The notes: generated from the letters alone by a model not told the origin. Shown: positions 45,596 through 54,465, counted from the stretch's first letter. The stretch is 64,000 nucleotides of DNA from Sphingobacteriales bacterium (GCA_023251235.1 JAHEZE010000002.1:17308-81307), one strand, 5' to 3'. Program-made: numbers and translations.

Positions 45596-47614
45596 ATGGA
45601 TATTAAACAGAACACCATCGTCGAGAGTATAGGTACTTATCTTCCTCCAAAATTAATTTCCACTGCTGAGGTACTTCAGGACTGTAAGACCAAAATTCAA
45701 TTCCCGCTGGAAAATATAACAGGGATCAAAACAAGACGAATGGCAGGGGAAACTGAGTTTTCCATTGACCTGGCAAAAAAGGCTGTTGCTGATTGCCTGG
45801 CTAATTCAAAATATGATCCATCCGATATTGATCTCCTGATCTGTTGCAATATTTCAAGATGGGATGGGCCGGGAATGATCTCTTTTGAACCCGGTACATC
45901 TGTTAAACTAAAAAAGGACTTTGGTTTTGCTAATGCATTGGTTTTTGATATAGCGAATGCATGTGCAGGAATGTTTACAGGGATTCATGTTTTAAATGCA
46001 TTTATCAGAACAGGTGCTATCCGGCGGGGCATGGTAGTGAGTGGAGAATACATCACACATCTTACCAATACAGCACAAAGGGAAATTGAAAGTTTTATGG
46101 ATAACCGGCTTGCATGTCTGACATTGGGAGATGCTGCAGCAGCATTGATATTGGAAAAAGCGAATGACAGTCAAACCGGCTTCCAGGAATTTCAACTTCA
46201 GACTTTCGGCCGATATAGCCCTTACTGTATTGCTAAAGCCTCAGCAGGTGGCGGGTTTATCATGCGTACTGACTCAGTGAACTTAACAGATGTAGCAATT
46301 AGATCCGGTGCAGCTCATTCAATAAATACATTAAGCCGTGCTGAATGGCCACCTGAAAGCTTTCAGCATTTGGTGATGCATCAAACATCCCGGATGACCC
46401 TTAATAGTGCAAGCCGGGAAATAAACCGTTTATTAAAAAGCAGGATCAGTTGTGATGAAAACACAATTAATAACCTGGAGCAGCGTGGTAATACTGCATC
46501 CACTGCACACTTCATAGCCATTGCAGATGAGATCCGCAACAATAAGATCAATACAGGAGATAAGATTGTATTCAGCATTTCAGCTTCGGGGCTTACTATC
46601 GGTACGGCGCTTTATATTTTTGATGATCTGCCTGATCGTTTAAGACAACCGAAATCAAAAAAAAATATCAATCAAAACGAAAGCCCGGCCAGGTTCGTTA
46701 GTTCGGTTTCAAGCCCTGTTGATACCAGAATCCGGATTGAAAGTGTGGGCACAATACCTGCTGAGATCAATAACAAAAAGAGTTCAATCGAATCACTGAA
46801 ACATGCCGCTACAAATTGTTTTAATAATTCTTCCTATACATGCGACGAAATTGAACTGTTGATTTTTAGCGGCATTTACCGGAGCGAATATATAATGGAA
46901 CCTGCATTTGCTGCATTACTGGCCGGTGAGTTGGATATGAATGCTGCAATCCCGAATGCTGATAATAAAAAGACCCTTTGCTTTGATATCTTCAATGGTT
47001 CAGTCGGGTTTCTGAATGCCTGCTATGTTGCACAGCAAATGATCACAGCAAAGAGCTGCAACACAGCTATGGTTGTTGCAGCAGAATGTGAAAACAACTC
47101 CGGTTTGCCATCGAATGAAATGATGGGGATTCGTGAAACCGGATCAGCATTTATTCTTGATGCAGATCTATCGGGTAATAAAGGTTTTTCCCGTTTTCTG
47201 TTTAACTATGATTTGGAATCGCAGGATGCATACACAACCTATTATAAAACCAGTGAGGATAAATCATATCTTATTATTGAAAAAGACACTGATCTTGATG
47301 AATTATATATCAACTGCATTTTGCCGGCTGTACAGGAATTGCTGCAGGCCGAAGGACTTGATCTAAATAAGATTGATATCGTTTTTCCACCACAAATTTC
47401 ATCCTGTTTTATTACACGATTAAGTGAAGCACTAAATCTTCCACAGGAAAAGTTTATGGATGCTGTTGGGGAAGGGCCCGATTTATTTTCTTCTTCTCTT
47501 CCTTATGCCTTAGAACATGCATATAAAGAGGGACTCGTTAAACCAGGCGATACAGGCTTAATGATTTCTGTTGGCTCCGGGTTGCAGGTTGGTTGTGCCA
47601 TTTACAATTTTTGA
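45596..47614 (+). CDS. Tandem KAS III-like protein; second half lacks the catalytic triad
   Basis: The 672-residue protein is two ketosynthase III-like domains joined by a linker (about 350-378). The first (1-350) keeps Cys123 (NACAG), His262 (MHQTS) and Asn299 (RGNT), so it should be active. The second (about 379-672) has the same fold marks, but Ser469 replaces the Cys (NGSVGF), Pro599 replaces the His (FPPQ), and the Asn motif is lost (GEGPDLFSSS). It looks like an internal heterodimer of a live and a dead subunit. Possible roles are starter transfer, Claisen condensation or ester/amide release of the carrier-bound chain. It is the first gene of the plus-strand operon. Confidence 0.85.
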   Translation: MDIKQNTIVESIGTYLPPKLISTAEVLQDCKTKIQFPLENITGIKTRRMAGETEFSIDLAKKAVADCLANSKYDPSDIDLLICCNISRWDGPGMISFEPGTSVKLKKDFGFANALVFDIANACAGMFTGIHVLNAFIRTGAIRRGMVVSGEYITHLTNTAQREIESFMDNRLACLTLGDAAAALILEKANDSQTGFQEFQLQTFGRYSPYCIAKASAGGGFIMRTDSVNLTDVAIRSGAAHSINTLSRAEWPPESFQHLVMHQTSRMTLNSASREINRLLKSRISCDENTINNLEQRGNTASTAHFIAIADEIRNNKINTGDKIVFSISASGLTIGTALYIFDDLPDRLRQPKSKKNINQNESPARFVSSVSSPVDTRIRIESVGTIPAEINNKKSSIESLKHAATNCFNNSSYTCDEIELLIFSGIYRSEYIMEPAFAALLAGELDMNAAIPNADNKKTLCFDIFNGSVGFLNACYVAQQMITAKSCNTAMVVAAECENNSGLPSNEMMGIRETGSAFILDADLSGNKGFSRFLFNYDLESQDAYTTYYKTSEDKSYLIIEKDTDLDELYINCILPAVQELLQAEGLDLNKIDIVFPPQISSCFITRLSEALNLPQEKFMDAVGEGPDLFSSSLPYALEHAYKEGLVKPGDTGLMISVGSGLQVGCAIYNF

Positions 47615-47633
47615 ATTCATAGATAACAGATAT

Positions 47634-48983
47634 ATGAGTACTGTTGACAGATCTAAACTTCCACCGGGACCTAAATCAAAATTTCCATTAGGTCACTTGT
47701 TTAGTTACCGTCGGGACAGTATTGGATTTTTAAAAAAGATTGCAAAAGAATATGGCGACATTGTTCATTTTAAAATCGGACCAATACGAATTGTTCTTCT
47801 GAATCACCCGGATTATATCAAAGAAGTTTTGACTGTTCAGCATCGGAATTTTGTCAAAGGCCGGCCTTTGGAAATGGCAAAGGAATTATTAGGTGAAGGT
47901 TTGCTTACCAGTGAAGGTGATTTTCACAAAAGACATTCACGGATGATCCAGCCGGCGTTTCACCGTAATATGATAGAATCTTATGTACCGGCCATGATAA
48001 AATGTATTTCACAAATGATGGGCAAATGGCAGGATGGAATGAAGACAGATATGAAAGATGAAATGACGGATATGAGTATTGCAATTGCCGGAAAAACCTT
48101 GTTCAATGCAGACATAACAAAAGAAGCTCCTGAGATCAGTAAGGCACTTGATACGGCAACGAGTTTGTTTGGTAGAATCTCTTTACCTTTTTCAGAATGG
48201 TTACTTAAACTTCCTTTGCCCGGCAACTTACGTTTTTATAAGGCAAAGCAAAGACTGGATAATATTGTCAGCAGAATGATTAATGAATGCCGGAAAAATA
48301 AAATGGATAACGGCGACCTGGTTTCTTTATTACTCCGTACACAGGATGAAAATGGTAGTGGCGGATTGAGTGACGAGGAGATCAGGGATGAAGCGATCAC
48401 ACTTTTTCTTACAGCATTTGATACCACTTCGACAGCACTCACCTGGACATGGTATCTTCTTTCTCAAAATCCTGAGGCGGAAGCTGAATTGCATAAAGAA
48501 CTGGATCATGTATTAAACGGAAGATTACCGGTGGTGGAAGATATTCCCAATCTGAAATATAGCCGGATGGTATTGGGTGAGTCGATGCGTTTATATCCGC
48601 CTTCTTATGTTATTCCCCGGCAGGCAGTAGAAGATTTTGCGATTGATAAATATATTGTGCCCCGTGGCAGCATTGTGTTGATGAGTCCATACCTGGGACA
48701 TCATGATCCCCGTTTTTATTCCGAGCCTGAGAAGTTCAATCCTTATACGTGGGATAAACATTCTCATGGACTGGATTCAAAATATGAATATTTTCCGTTT
48801 AGCAGGGGACCTCGTTCTTGCATTGGTGAGCCTTTTGCATGGATGCTGGAAACATTGGCCATTGCTTCAGTTGCGCAATCCTGGAAAATCAAGCATGTTC
48901 CGGATCATCCGGTTGAATTATTGCCGCTTATTAACCTGCGACCCAAATATGGAATGATGATGACGCTGCATCGCAGGAAATAA
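47634..48983 (+). CDS. Cytochrome P450
   Basis: The 449-residue monooxygenase has the I-helix motif TAFDTTS (about 260-266, with Phe where Gly is usual), ESMR (316-319) as ExxR, and the heme loop FSRGPRSCIGEP with the axial Cys396. No transmembrane anchor or fused reductase is present, so it needs separate electron donors, none of which is in the window. The frame is open from 47571 inside the preceding gene; the ATG at 47634, 19 bases after the KAS III stop, gives the natural start MSTVDRSKLPPGP. It probably hydroxylates the cluster product. Confidence 0.93.
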   Translation: MSTVDRSKLPPGPKSKFPLGHLFSYRRDSIGFLKKIAKEYGDIVHFKIGPIRIVLLNHPDYIKEVLTVQHRNFVKGRPLEMAKELLGEGLLTSEGDFHKRHSRMIQPAFHRNMIESYVPAMIKCISQMMGKWQDGMKTDMKDEMTDMSIAIAGKTLFNADITKEAPEISKALDTATSLFGRISLPFSEWLLKLPLPGNLRFYKAKQRLDNIVSRMINECRKNKMDNGDLVSLLLRTQDENGSGGLSDEEIRDEAITLFLTAFDTTSTALTWTWYLLSQNPEAEAELHKELDHVLNGRLPVVEDIPNLKYSRMVLGESMRLYPPSYVIPRQAVEDFAIDKYIVPRGSIVLMSPYLGHHDPRFYSEPEKFNPYTWDKHSHGLDSKYEYFPFSRGPRSCIGEPFAWMLETLAIASVAQSWKIKHVPDHPVELLPLINLRPKYGMMMTLHRRK

Positions 48984-49002
48984 AAAGAATGATCTTGCTG
49001 AT

Positions 49003-49752
49003 ATGATAATTGAAAAAATACAATGGCATCGTGCGGTTCCGGGCGAATTGATCTCTTCAAGGGAAGTTCATGTCTGGCGTTTGCTATTCAATGAACACTA
49101 CTCACATGTTGAAAACATAAAAAAATTGCTTTCAGCCGATGAATTGGAAAGAGCTGGAAAATTTCATTTTGAAAAAGATCATAGCAAATTCATTATGGCC
49201 CGTGGAGTTCTTCGCATGATCCTTGCAGGTTATCTTGGATTGAAACCACATGAACTCCGTTTTGAATACACATCCTTTGGTAAACCCTTTCTTTCAGAAA
49301 ACAACGGAAGCGATATCATCAGCTTTAGTTTATCACATTCGGATGATATGGCACTTTATGCTGTAACGATCAATCAAAGTGTTGGCGTTGATGTTGAACG
49401 CATAAAGGAGAGTGTAGATATTGCCCAGATTGCGAACAGGTTCTTTTCAACCGGTGAGATCCAATCACTGGAATGTATTCATGAAAAGGAACGACCAGGG
49501 AAATTTTTTCAATACTGGACAAGAAAAGAAGCATTGGTTAAAGCAATAGGAAAAGGTATTTCCTTTCCTCTTGAACAGGTTGATGTTTCATTAATAAATG
49601 GTAAAACTTTGTCGCCAATCAAATTACCGGGTACAATCAAAGAGAACTCCTGTTGGCATGTACAGGATTTGTTTCCCGGCAATGGTTACGCAGCGGCAAT
49701 TGCTACTGAAGGAAGTGACCTGAATATTTCTTATTGGGATTATCAATGCTGA
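49003..49752 (+). CDS. 4'-phosphopantetheinyl transferase, Sfp type
   Basis: The 249-residue protein turns apo carrier proteins into the holo form. The family marks are visible: ARGVLRMILAGYL, SLSHSDDMALYAV, VGVDVERIK (metal-binding Asp and Glu) near residue 127, and FFQYWTRKEALVKAIGKG near 167. It lies 19 bases after the P450 gene and closes the plus-strand operon. Its targets are presumably the two ACPs and the PCP of the cluster. Confidence 0.92.
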   Translation: MIIEKIQWHRAVPGELISSREVHVWRLLFNEHYSHVENIKKLLSADELERAGKFHFEKDHSKFIMARGVLRMILAGYLGLKPHELRFEYTSFGKPFLSENNGSDIISFSLSHSDDMALYAVTINQSVGVDVERIKESVDIAQIANRFFSTGEIQSLECIHEKERPGKFFQYWTRKEALVKAIGKGISFPLEQVDVSLINGKTLSPIKLPGTIKENSCWHVQDLFPGNGYAAAIATEGSDLNISYWDYQC

Positions 49753-49780
49753 GCTGATGTTTGAGATAATATCTTTCCAC

Positions 49781-50635
49781 TTACATCAATTTCTTTAAAG
49801 TAAGACGATCAACAACACGATCAGGCAGCAGCAATGGCAGAATCCAGTCTTTAAATCTATTTTGAACAATAGCGTAGCGGGTCTTTGGTTTTTCAGTTTC
49901 AAAAATGTCGGCAATTCTGCGTGAGCATTCATCCGGTGTCATTCCTTTTTTTCCCTTACTAACCAGGTAGGTAAAGAACTTTGTCATTGAAGAAAAATAC
50001 CATGTATCCTTAAACTCATCTAATGAGCTTTTATCCCAGATCGGAGTCTGAACCTGGCCGGGCCCGATAATTATTACATCAATTCCGAATGGAAGTAATT
50101 CCTTTCTTAAGCAATGTGAAATTCCTTCTACTGCATGTTTGGTACCGGTATAAGCAGCCAAATAAGGAGCAGAAATTTTTCCAGAAATGGAACTGATATT
50201 TAAAATGCGTCCCGGATGATTGGGATGGTTGGTTTGAGTGCCAAGGAGAGGGAGAAATGATTTTGTAACTCTTAGAACTCCCAAAACATTTACATCAAAA
50301 TTGTAAGCTGCTTTTTCTATGTCTAAATGTTCGACTGGCCCAGGAATTGAGATTCCTGAGTTATTAACAAGACCACCTAAACAGTTTCCTTTTATGTGAA
50401 ATTGTACCAGTTCTGCAGCCCTGTCAATTGATACCTGATCTGTTACATCGAAAATTAACGGGATAAATTTTTCACCCAGTTCAGCTTTAAGTCTTTCTGC
50501 ATCTTGTTGTGTTCTGACACTGCCAAATAATGTGTAATCACGTCCGATAAATTCTTTAGCCATGCCATAACCAATTCCGGAGGATACTCCTGTAATCAGA
50601 ATTGTTCCTGATTTTGATTTCATTTGAGTCAGCAT
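49781..50635 (-). CDS. Short-chain dehydrogenase/reductase
   Basis: The 284-residue classical SDR has the NAD(P)-binding TGVSSGIG near residue 15, NNSG near 90, and the catalytic Ser (ISSISG) and YTGTK (about 166-170). It is convergent with the phosphopantetheinyl transferase gene and inside the right-hand repeat. It could oxidise or reduce a hydroxyl/keto group of the product or an aldehyde after release, but it may equally be a passenger. ATGs at 50635 and 50623 are both possible. Confidence 0.88.
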   Translation of the reverse strand: MLTQMKSKSGTILITGVSSGIGYGMAKEFIGRDYTLFGSVRTQQDAERLKAELGEKFIPLIFDVTDQVSIDRAAELVQFHIKGNCLGGLVNNSGISIPGPVEHLDIEKAAYNFDVNVLGVLRVTKSFLPLLGTQTNHPNHPGRILNISSISGKISAPYLAAYTGTKHAVEGISHCLRKELLPFGIDVIIIGPGQVQTPIWDKSSLDEFKDTWYFSSMTKFFTYLVSKGKKGMTPDECSRRIADIFETEKPKTRYAIVQNRFKDWILPLLLPDRVVDRLTLKKLM

Positions 50636-50948
50636 AAGATGATGAATTGATTTTTAATTTTCAGACAGATAAAACTTAATTTGAAAGCGATAGACTCGTT
50701 ATCATTACCTTGTTGTACCAAGTAGTGAATACTTCAGAATTTAGTCAGCAAAATCATAAATGTACGACAATGCATCTGCTTCAAAAAACTCTCATTTTAA
50801 AGTAAACCTTTAGGATGACGAATTAATAAGACTAATAAGATCATCGCTCCGCAGGATGATGGCTGTAATCAGCCGCCTAACCGCAGAATCATTAGCTGCA
50901 GGTTGCATGTATCCGCTGCCTGTTATCCGCCGATTTTAGCAACAGCCG
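50636..50948. other. Gene-poor stretch at the right edge of the island
   Basis: I see no gene, hairpin terminator or consensus promoter here. It is upstream of the SDR gene and runs into the right copy of the direct repeat. Confidence 0.5.
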
Positions 50949-51116
50949 GGCAACAAATAGCCAACATGATTGACTAAAGCAAGTGCAATTGCTGCACAAA
51001 CAAAAGAAGAAAAATTATTGAGTGCAGAGTGTGCAAGACTGCATCATAGCGTCTGCGAATTTAAGCATTACGGATTATCGTAACTGCCGGGCAACAATGT
51101 CCTGTTGTAATCCCAT
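50949..51116. repeat. Direct repeat, right copy
   Basis: It matches 30980-31147 in the same orientation. It covers the last 14 codons of the small gene at 51075-51263 and the 126 bases after it. GGCAACA stands at 50949 and 51090. The two copies are 19.97 kb apart and enclose the whole biosynthetic cluster. Confidence 0.85.
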
Positions 51117-51263
51117 GTACTGGCAGAACTCTTCAACAGTAACAAACTGGTGTTGCTGCTTCTTAAAATGCTCTTTAATCTTCTTGATAAGATTTCTGCC
51201 ATACCTGTCGCTTCTACCTGTGATTATCTGAATGTCCTTCGGATAAATACAAAGTCTGTTCAT
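51075..51263 (-). CDS. Small basic protein of a Bacteroidota repeat family, function unknown
   Basis: The 62-residue protein begins MNRLCIYPKDIQIITGRSD, is basic in the middle (NLIKKIKEHFKKQ) and ends QLR. I recall similar short proteins in many copies in Chitinophagaceae genomes, but no function. The helical pattern VEEFCQYMGLQQDIVARQL could be a DNA-binding helix pair. A decayed copy lies at 31108-31245. Confidence 0.6.
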   Translation of the reverse strand: MNRLCIYPKDIQIITGRSDRYGRNLIKKIKEHFKKQQHQFVTVEEFCQYMGLQQDIVARQLR

Positions 51264-51409
51264 TAATCAAATAACTTTTCATACACTATCCATACTTCGG
51301 CTATGCCTATGATATGAATGATGTAAGGCAAAGATAAATAATTTTTGGAGGCGGTTAAAGTGTGTTAGTTGGAATAATGTGGAATAAACGGAACGTATGA
51401 CATCACACA

Positions 51410-51441
51410 TTTGTCAGGACTTTATTGTGAATCTATTTTTG
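51410..51441 (+). promoter_or_regulatory. Consensus Bacteroidota promoter
   Basis: TTTG at 51410-51413, a 20-base spacer and a perfect TATTTTTG at 51434-51441. It is 64 bases upstream of the ATG at 51506. Confidence 0.72.
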
Positions 51442-51505
51442 TTTTCAAATGCTGATAACACGGCAAAAAATTGAAACAAATTATTAACCCAATAAATTTT
51501 TTACA

Positions 51506-51937
51506 ATGGCAAAGCAAAAAGGAATTATCAAATTAGATGGTGCTATCGGCGGTATTACCTTCTACAAATCTCAGGACGGCTATCTCGCAAGAGAGAAAGG
51601 CGGTGTGTCTGGTGACCGTATCGCTAATGACCCAAATTTCCAAAGGACCCGTGAAAATAGCGAAGAGTTTGGAAGAGCAGGTAAAGCAGGAAAGCTTTTG
51701 CGTAATGCAATCCGTGCAATGCTGCAAAACGCTTCTGATAGCCGGATGGTAAGCCGTCTCACTCAGAAAATGGTTGAAGTAATCCAGGAGGATACCACTA
51801 ATGCCCGTGGTCTTCGTAATGTAATTGATGGTGAAGCGGAATTGCTCGAAGGGTTTGAGTTTAACATCAGTGGTAAACTCGGAACAACTCTTTATGCACC
51901 ATTCACTGCAACCATTGACAGGTTTTTTGAAGTCTGA
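51506..51937 (+). CDS. Conserved hypothetical protein
   Basis: The 143-residue protein begins MAKQKGIIKLDGAIGGITFYKSQDG, with later motifs ARGLRNVIDGEAELLEGFEFN. It has no signal peptide, no membrane segment and no motif I can name. I recall close relatives annotated as hypothetical in Bacteroidota. It has a consensus promoter (51410-51441) and ends before an inverted-repeat region (52003-52068). It lies between the right-hand repeat and mnmE, so it may be island or core. Confidence 0.75.
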   Translation: MAKQKGIIKLDGAIGGITFYKSQDGYLAREKGGVSGDRIANDPNFQRTRENSEEFGRAGKAGKLLRNAIRAMLQNASDSRMVSRLTQKMVEVIQEDTTNARGLRNVIDGEAELLEGFEFNISGKLGTTLYAPFTATIDRFFEV

Positions 51938-52002
51938 TATTGCTGCTCATTGTTGCCTGTTGTAGCTGATTGTTGCAGGATGTAGCTGTATGTAGCATTA
52001 TC

Positions 52003-52068
52003 TCTCTTTTGTGTTGCCCGGCTTTGCTGGCAACAGAAATGGGCAACAATCAGGCAACAAAAAAGAGA
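52003..52068. repeat. Nested inverted repeats built from TGTTGCC / GGCAACA
   Basis: TCTCTTTTGTGTTGCC (52003-52018) pairs with GGCAACAAAAAAGAGA (52053-52068) with one mismatch. The inner TGTTGCC (52012-52018) can instead pair with GGCAACA at 52029-52035 or 52042-52048. It lies between the ends of two convergent genes and may act as a two-way terminator. Upstream (51950-51996) there are related TGTTGC/TGTAGC repeats. Confidence 0.65.
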
Positions 52069-52126
52069 AGGAAGTTTTGCACAAAATATAAGAAAAACAA
52101 TCATTTACGAAACAAAGGAATTACGA

Positions 52127-53512
52127 TTACTTTCCGATGCAGAACTTACTGAAAATATAATCAAGCTGATCTTCATTCGTGATCTCTCCGGTGATCTCAC
52201 CAAGGTAATACAAACATCTCCTGATATCTAAAGCAAGCAAGTCCCCGGAGAGTTTTTTATCAAGGCCGTTTTTTATATCTGTCAAAGATTTCTCTACTTC
52301 TTTTAATGCATGGAAATGCCTTGCATTGGTAACAAGAATATTTTCCGACTGTACTTCCCCCTGTAACACCATATCAATCATTCTTTCTTTTAATACTTCC
52401 AGGTGCTGATGGAGCTTAGCAGAAATAAAAACAACATGTTCTAGTGAAGAAAATTTATCTCTGATCTTTTCTTCTTCAACCTGATCTATTTTGTTGGCTA
52501 CAAAAATAAAATTGATTTGCTTTTTTTTAAAATCCTCAATTTGTTTTATTATATCTGCAACAGATAACTCAACTGCATCAAAAAGATAAAGTACAATATC
52601 AGCAGTCCGGATTTTTTCAAGACTTCTTTCCACTCCAACTTTCTCAATGCTATCATGGGTATGAAGCCGGATACCGGCGGTATCTATTAACCGGAAAAGT
52701 ATTCCATCAATATTTATTATCTCTTCAATGGTATCCCTGGTAGTACCGGCAATCTCACTTACTATTGCCCTATTTTCATTCAGCAATGCATTCAATAAAG
52801 TCGATTTACCTGCATTGGGTTTCCCAACAATTGCTACACTAACTCCGTTCTTAATTACATTACCCAGTCTGAAAGAGCTGATCAATTGATGTGTAGATTC
52901 AGTCAGTTCATTTATTAATTTGTAAAATTGCTTCCTGTTTGCAAACTCAACATCTTCCTGGCTGAAGTCCAATTCAAGTTCTATTAATGCTGAAAATTTT
53001 ATTAGCTGCTCCCGCAACTCTTTTAATTTTTCAGAAAATCCTCCCCGAATATTATGCAAGGCCGTCTTTTGAGAGGCAGAAGTATTTGATGCTATCAGGT
53101 CAGCCACAGCTTCTGCCTGTGTCAGATCCATTTTCCCGTTTAAAAAAGCCCGTTGTGTATACTCGCCAGGTTTTGCTAACCTGGCACCTTTACTGATACA
53201 AGCATCAATTATTTGCTGATGAATAAATGGAGAACCATGAGCACTGATTTCAGCTACATCCTCACCTGTATAACTTTTAGGAGATTTGAAAAGAGAAATC
53301 ACTACTTCATCTATTACTCCTTCAGCATTTTTTAAAAACCCAACGTGCAGTGAAGGAGAAGTTTGTTTCATTAAATCGCGGGATGGAAACAGACTATTTA
53401 CAATTTCAATTGCTTTTGGTCCGCTTAACCTGATTACTCCGATAGCGCCAATACCCGGTGGAGTTGCAAGGGCTACTATTGTATCATCCCATCCTGAAAG
53501 TTTGCTGAGCAT
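52127..53512 (-). CDS. mnmE: tRNA modification GTPase MnmE
   Basis: The 461-residue protein works with MnmG to put the 5-carboxymethylaminomethyl group on wobble uridine. It has an N-terminal folate-binding domain (DTIVALATPPGIGAIGVIRLSG), a GTPase domain with GKPNAGKST (about residue 225), DTAG and NKID, and the C-terminal FCIGK that carries the catalytic Cys. The frame is open to 53539; the ATG at 53512 gives the family start MLSKLSGWDDTI. Confidence 0.96.
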   Translation of the reverse strand: MLSKLSGWDDTIVALATPPGIGAIGVIRLSGPKAIEIVNSLFPSRDLMKQTSPSLHVGFLKNAEGVIDEVVISLFKSPKSYTGEDVAEISAHGSPFIHQQIIDACISKGARLAKPGEYTQRAFLNGKMDLTQAEAVADLIASNTSASQKTALHNIRGGFSEKLKELREQLIKFSALIELELDFSQEDVEFANRKQFYKLINELTESTHQLISSFRLGNVIKNGVSVAIVGKPNAGKSTLLNALLNENRAIVSEIAGTTRDTIEEIINIDGILFRLIDTAGIRLHTHDSIEKVGVERSLEKIRTADIVLYLFDAVELSVADIIKQIEDFKKKQINFIFVANKIDQVEEEKIRDKFSSLEHVVFISAKLHQHLEVLKERMIDMVLQGEVQSENILVTNARHFHALKEVEKSLTDIKNGLDKKLSGDLLALDIRRCLYYLGEITGEITNEDQLDYIFSKFCIGK

Positions 53513-53529
53513 TATGAGCCAAAAATAAA

Positions 53530-53559
53530 AAATCCCCACTGATTAGTCAGAAGGGATTT
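53530..53559 (-). terminator. Intrinsic terminator of the tonB operon
   Basis: AAATCCC (53530-53536) pairs with GGGATTT (53553-53559) and CTGA (53539-53542) with TCAG (53547-53550). On the minus strand the stem ends in a T-rich tract. It lies between tonB and mnmE. Confidence 0.8.
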
Positions 53560-53578
53560 ATTATTGAAAATAATTGTT

Positions 53579-54403
53579 TTATTCTGCTGCCACTACAAAA
53601 GTGATGGGTTGCTTTCTGTAAGCTTTTACATTTCTGCCGTTTTGTACGGCGGGTACCCATGATGGCCCTTTACGGATGACTTTTGTTGCCTCTTCTTCCA
53701 TGCCATAGCCATGATTAGTATTTGCTTTTACATCACTGATGTTTCCTTCTTTATCTACAATAAACTGAACCACTACTGTGTAAGATCCTTCCGGTGCTCC
53801 ATTTTCAACAGGTGTATTTGCATTAAGATTCCTTTCCAGGTATTTGCGCCAGGCTCCTTCACCACCCTTAAAACTCGCTTCCACTTCAACTTTTTCAAAT
53901 ATATGGTCATCATCATCTTTCTTTTCTTCAATTACCTGCTTGCCTTCATCAATAACAGCTGGTGCAAGATTGACATCTTTTATACCTTCCTGGCTTATTA
54001 CGGCAATCTTGGTATCTTCCAGTTTTTCCACTTCCGGTGGAATATCTTCTTTCTTTACTTCCTCATCTTTTACAATCTTTGGAGGAGTGAACTTTGTCAT
54101 CTCCACCTTTGGAGGTTCTTGTTTTGGAGGAGGGGGGGGCGGAGGTTCAGGCTTTTTCTCTTCCTCCTGTTTCAAGTCAGTTAACTGAACTTCTCTAACG
54201 TCTAATTTTCCACCTTTCTTTGTTAATGATCCCGCCAATAAAGAGCCGCCTAAAGCCAGCAAAGCAATAGCAGCAGTGCATATCAAAGCGATGGTTAGCC
54301 TCTTTTTGTAAGTCTTACGAAGATCGTAAGCTCCATAGGCCTTGTTCCTGTCTTCAAAGACGATATCAAGAAGATCGCTAGAAAGTATTTTATTTACGTC
54401 CAT
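53579..54403 (-). CDS. tonB: Energy transducer TonB
   Basis: The 274-residue protein has a cytoplasmic N-terminus, one membrane helix (about 33-56), a proline/lysine/glutamate-rich periplasmic spacer (EEEKKPEPPPPPPPKQEPP and on) and a C-terminal TonB domain (about 185-274, with GSYTVVVQFIVDKEGNI and QPITFVV). It passes proton-motive energy to outer-membrane receptors. It is the last gene of the exbB-exbD-exbD-tonB run, 62 bases after the second exbD. Confidence 0.93.
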   Translation of the reverse strand: MDVNKILSSDLLDIVFEDRNKAYGAYDLRKTYKKRLTIALICTAAIALLALGGSLLAGSLTKKGGKLDVREVQLTDLKQEEEKKPEPPPPPPPKQEPPKVEMTKFTPPKIVKDEEVKKEDIPPEVEKLEDTKIAVISQEGIKDVNLAPAVIDEGKQVIEEKKDDDDHIFEKVEVEASFKGGEGAWRKYLERNLNANTPVENGAPEGSYTVVVQFIVDKEGNISDVKANTNHGYGMEEEATKVIRKGPSWVPAVQNGRNVKAYRKQPITFVVAAE

Positions 54404-54465
54404 TTAGTAACTTTTAAGAATTAGATGCAAAATTATTTTCTTTCCATATTCTATAATGCAGGTAT

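Noticed and set aside
31753..50635. Island origin argued from base composition
   Set aside because: The cluster seemed slightly more GC-rich than the nuo region, but some core genes nearby (for example the GlcD-like gene) look similar; I did not count bases, so I do not use it.
53711..54188. Long plus-strand open frames opposite tonB
   Set aside because: They arise from the low-complexity Pro/Lys/Glu-rich spacer of TonB read on the other strand.
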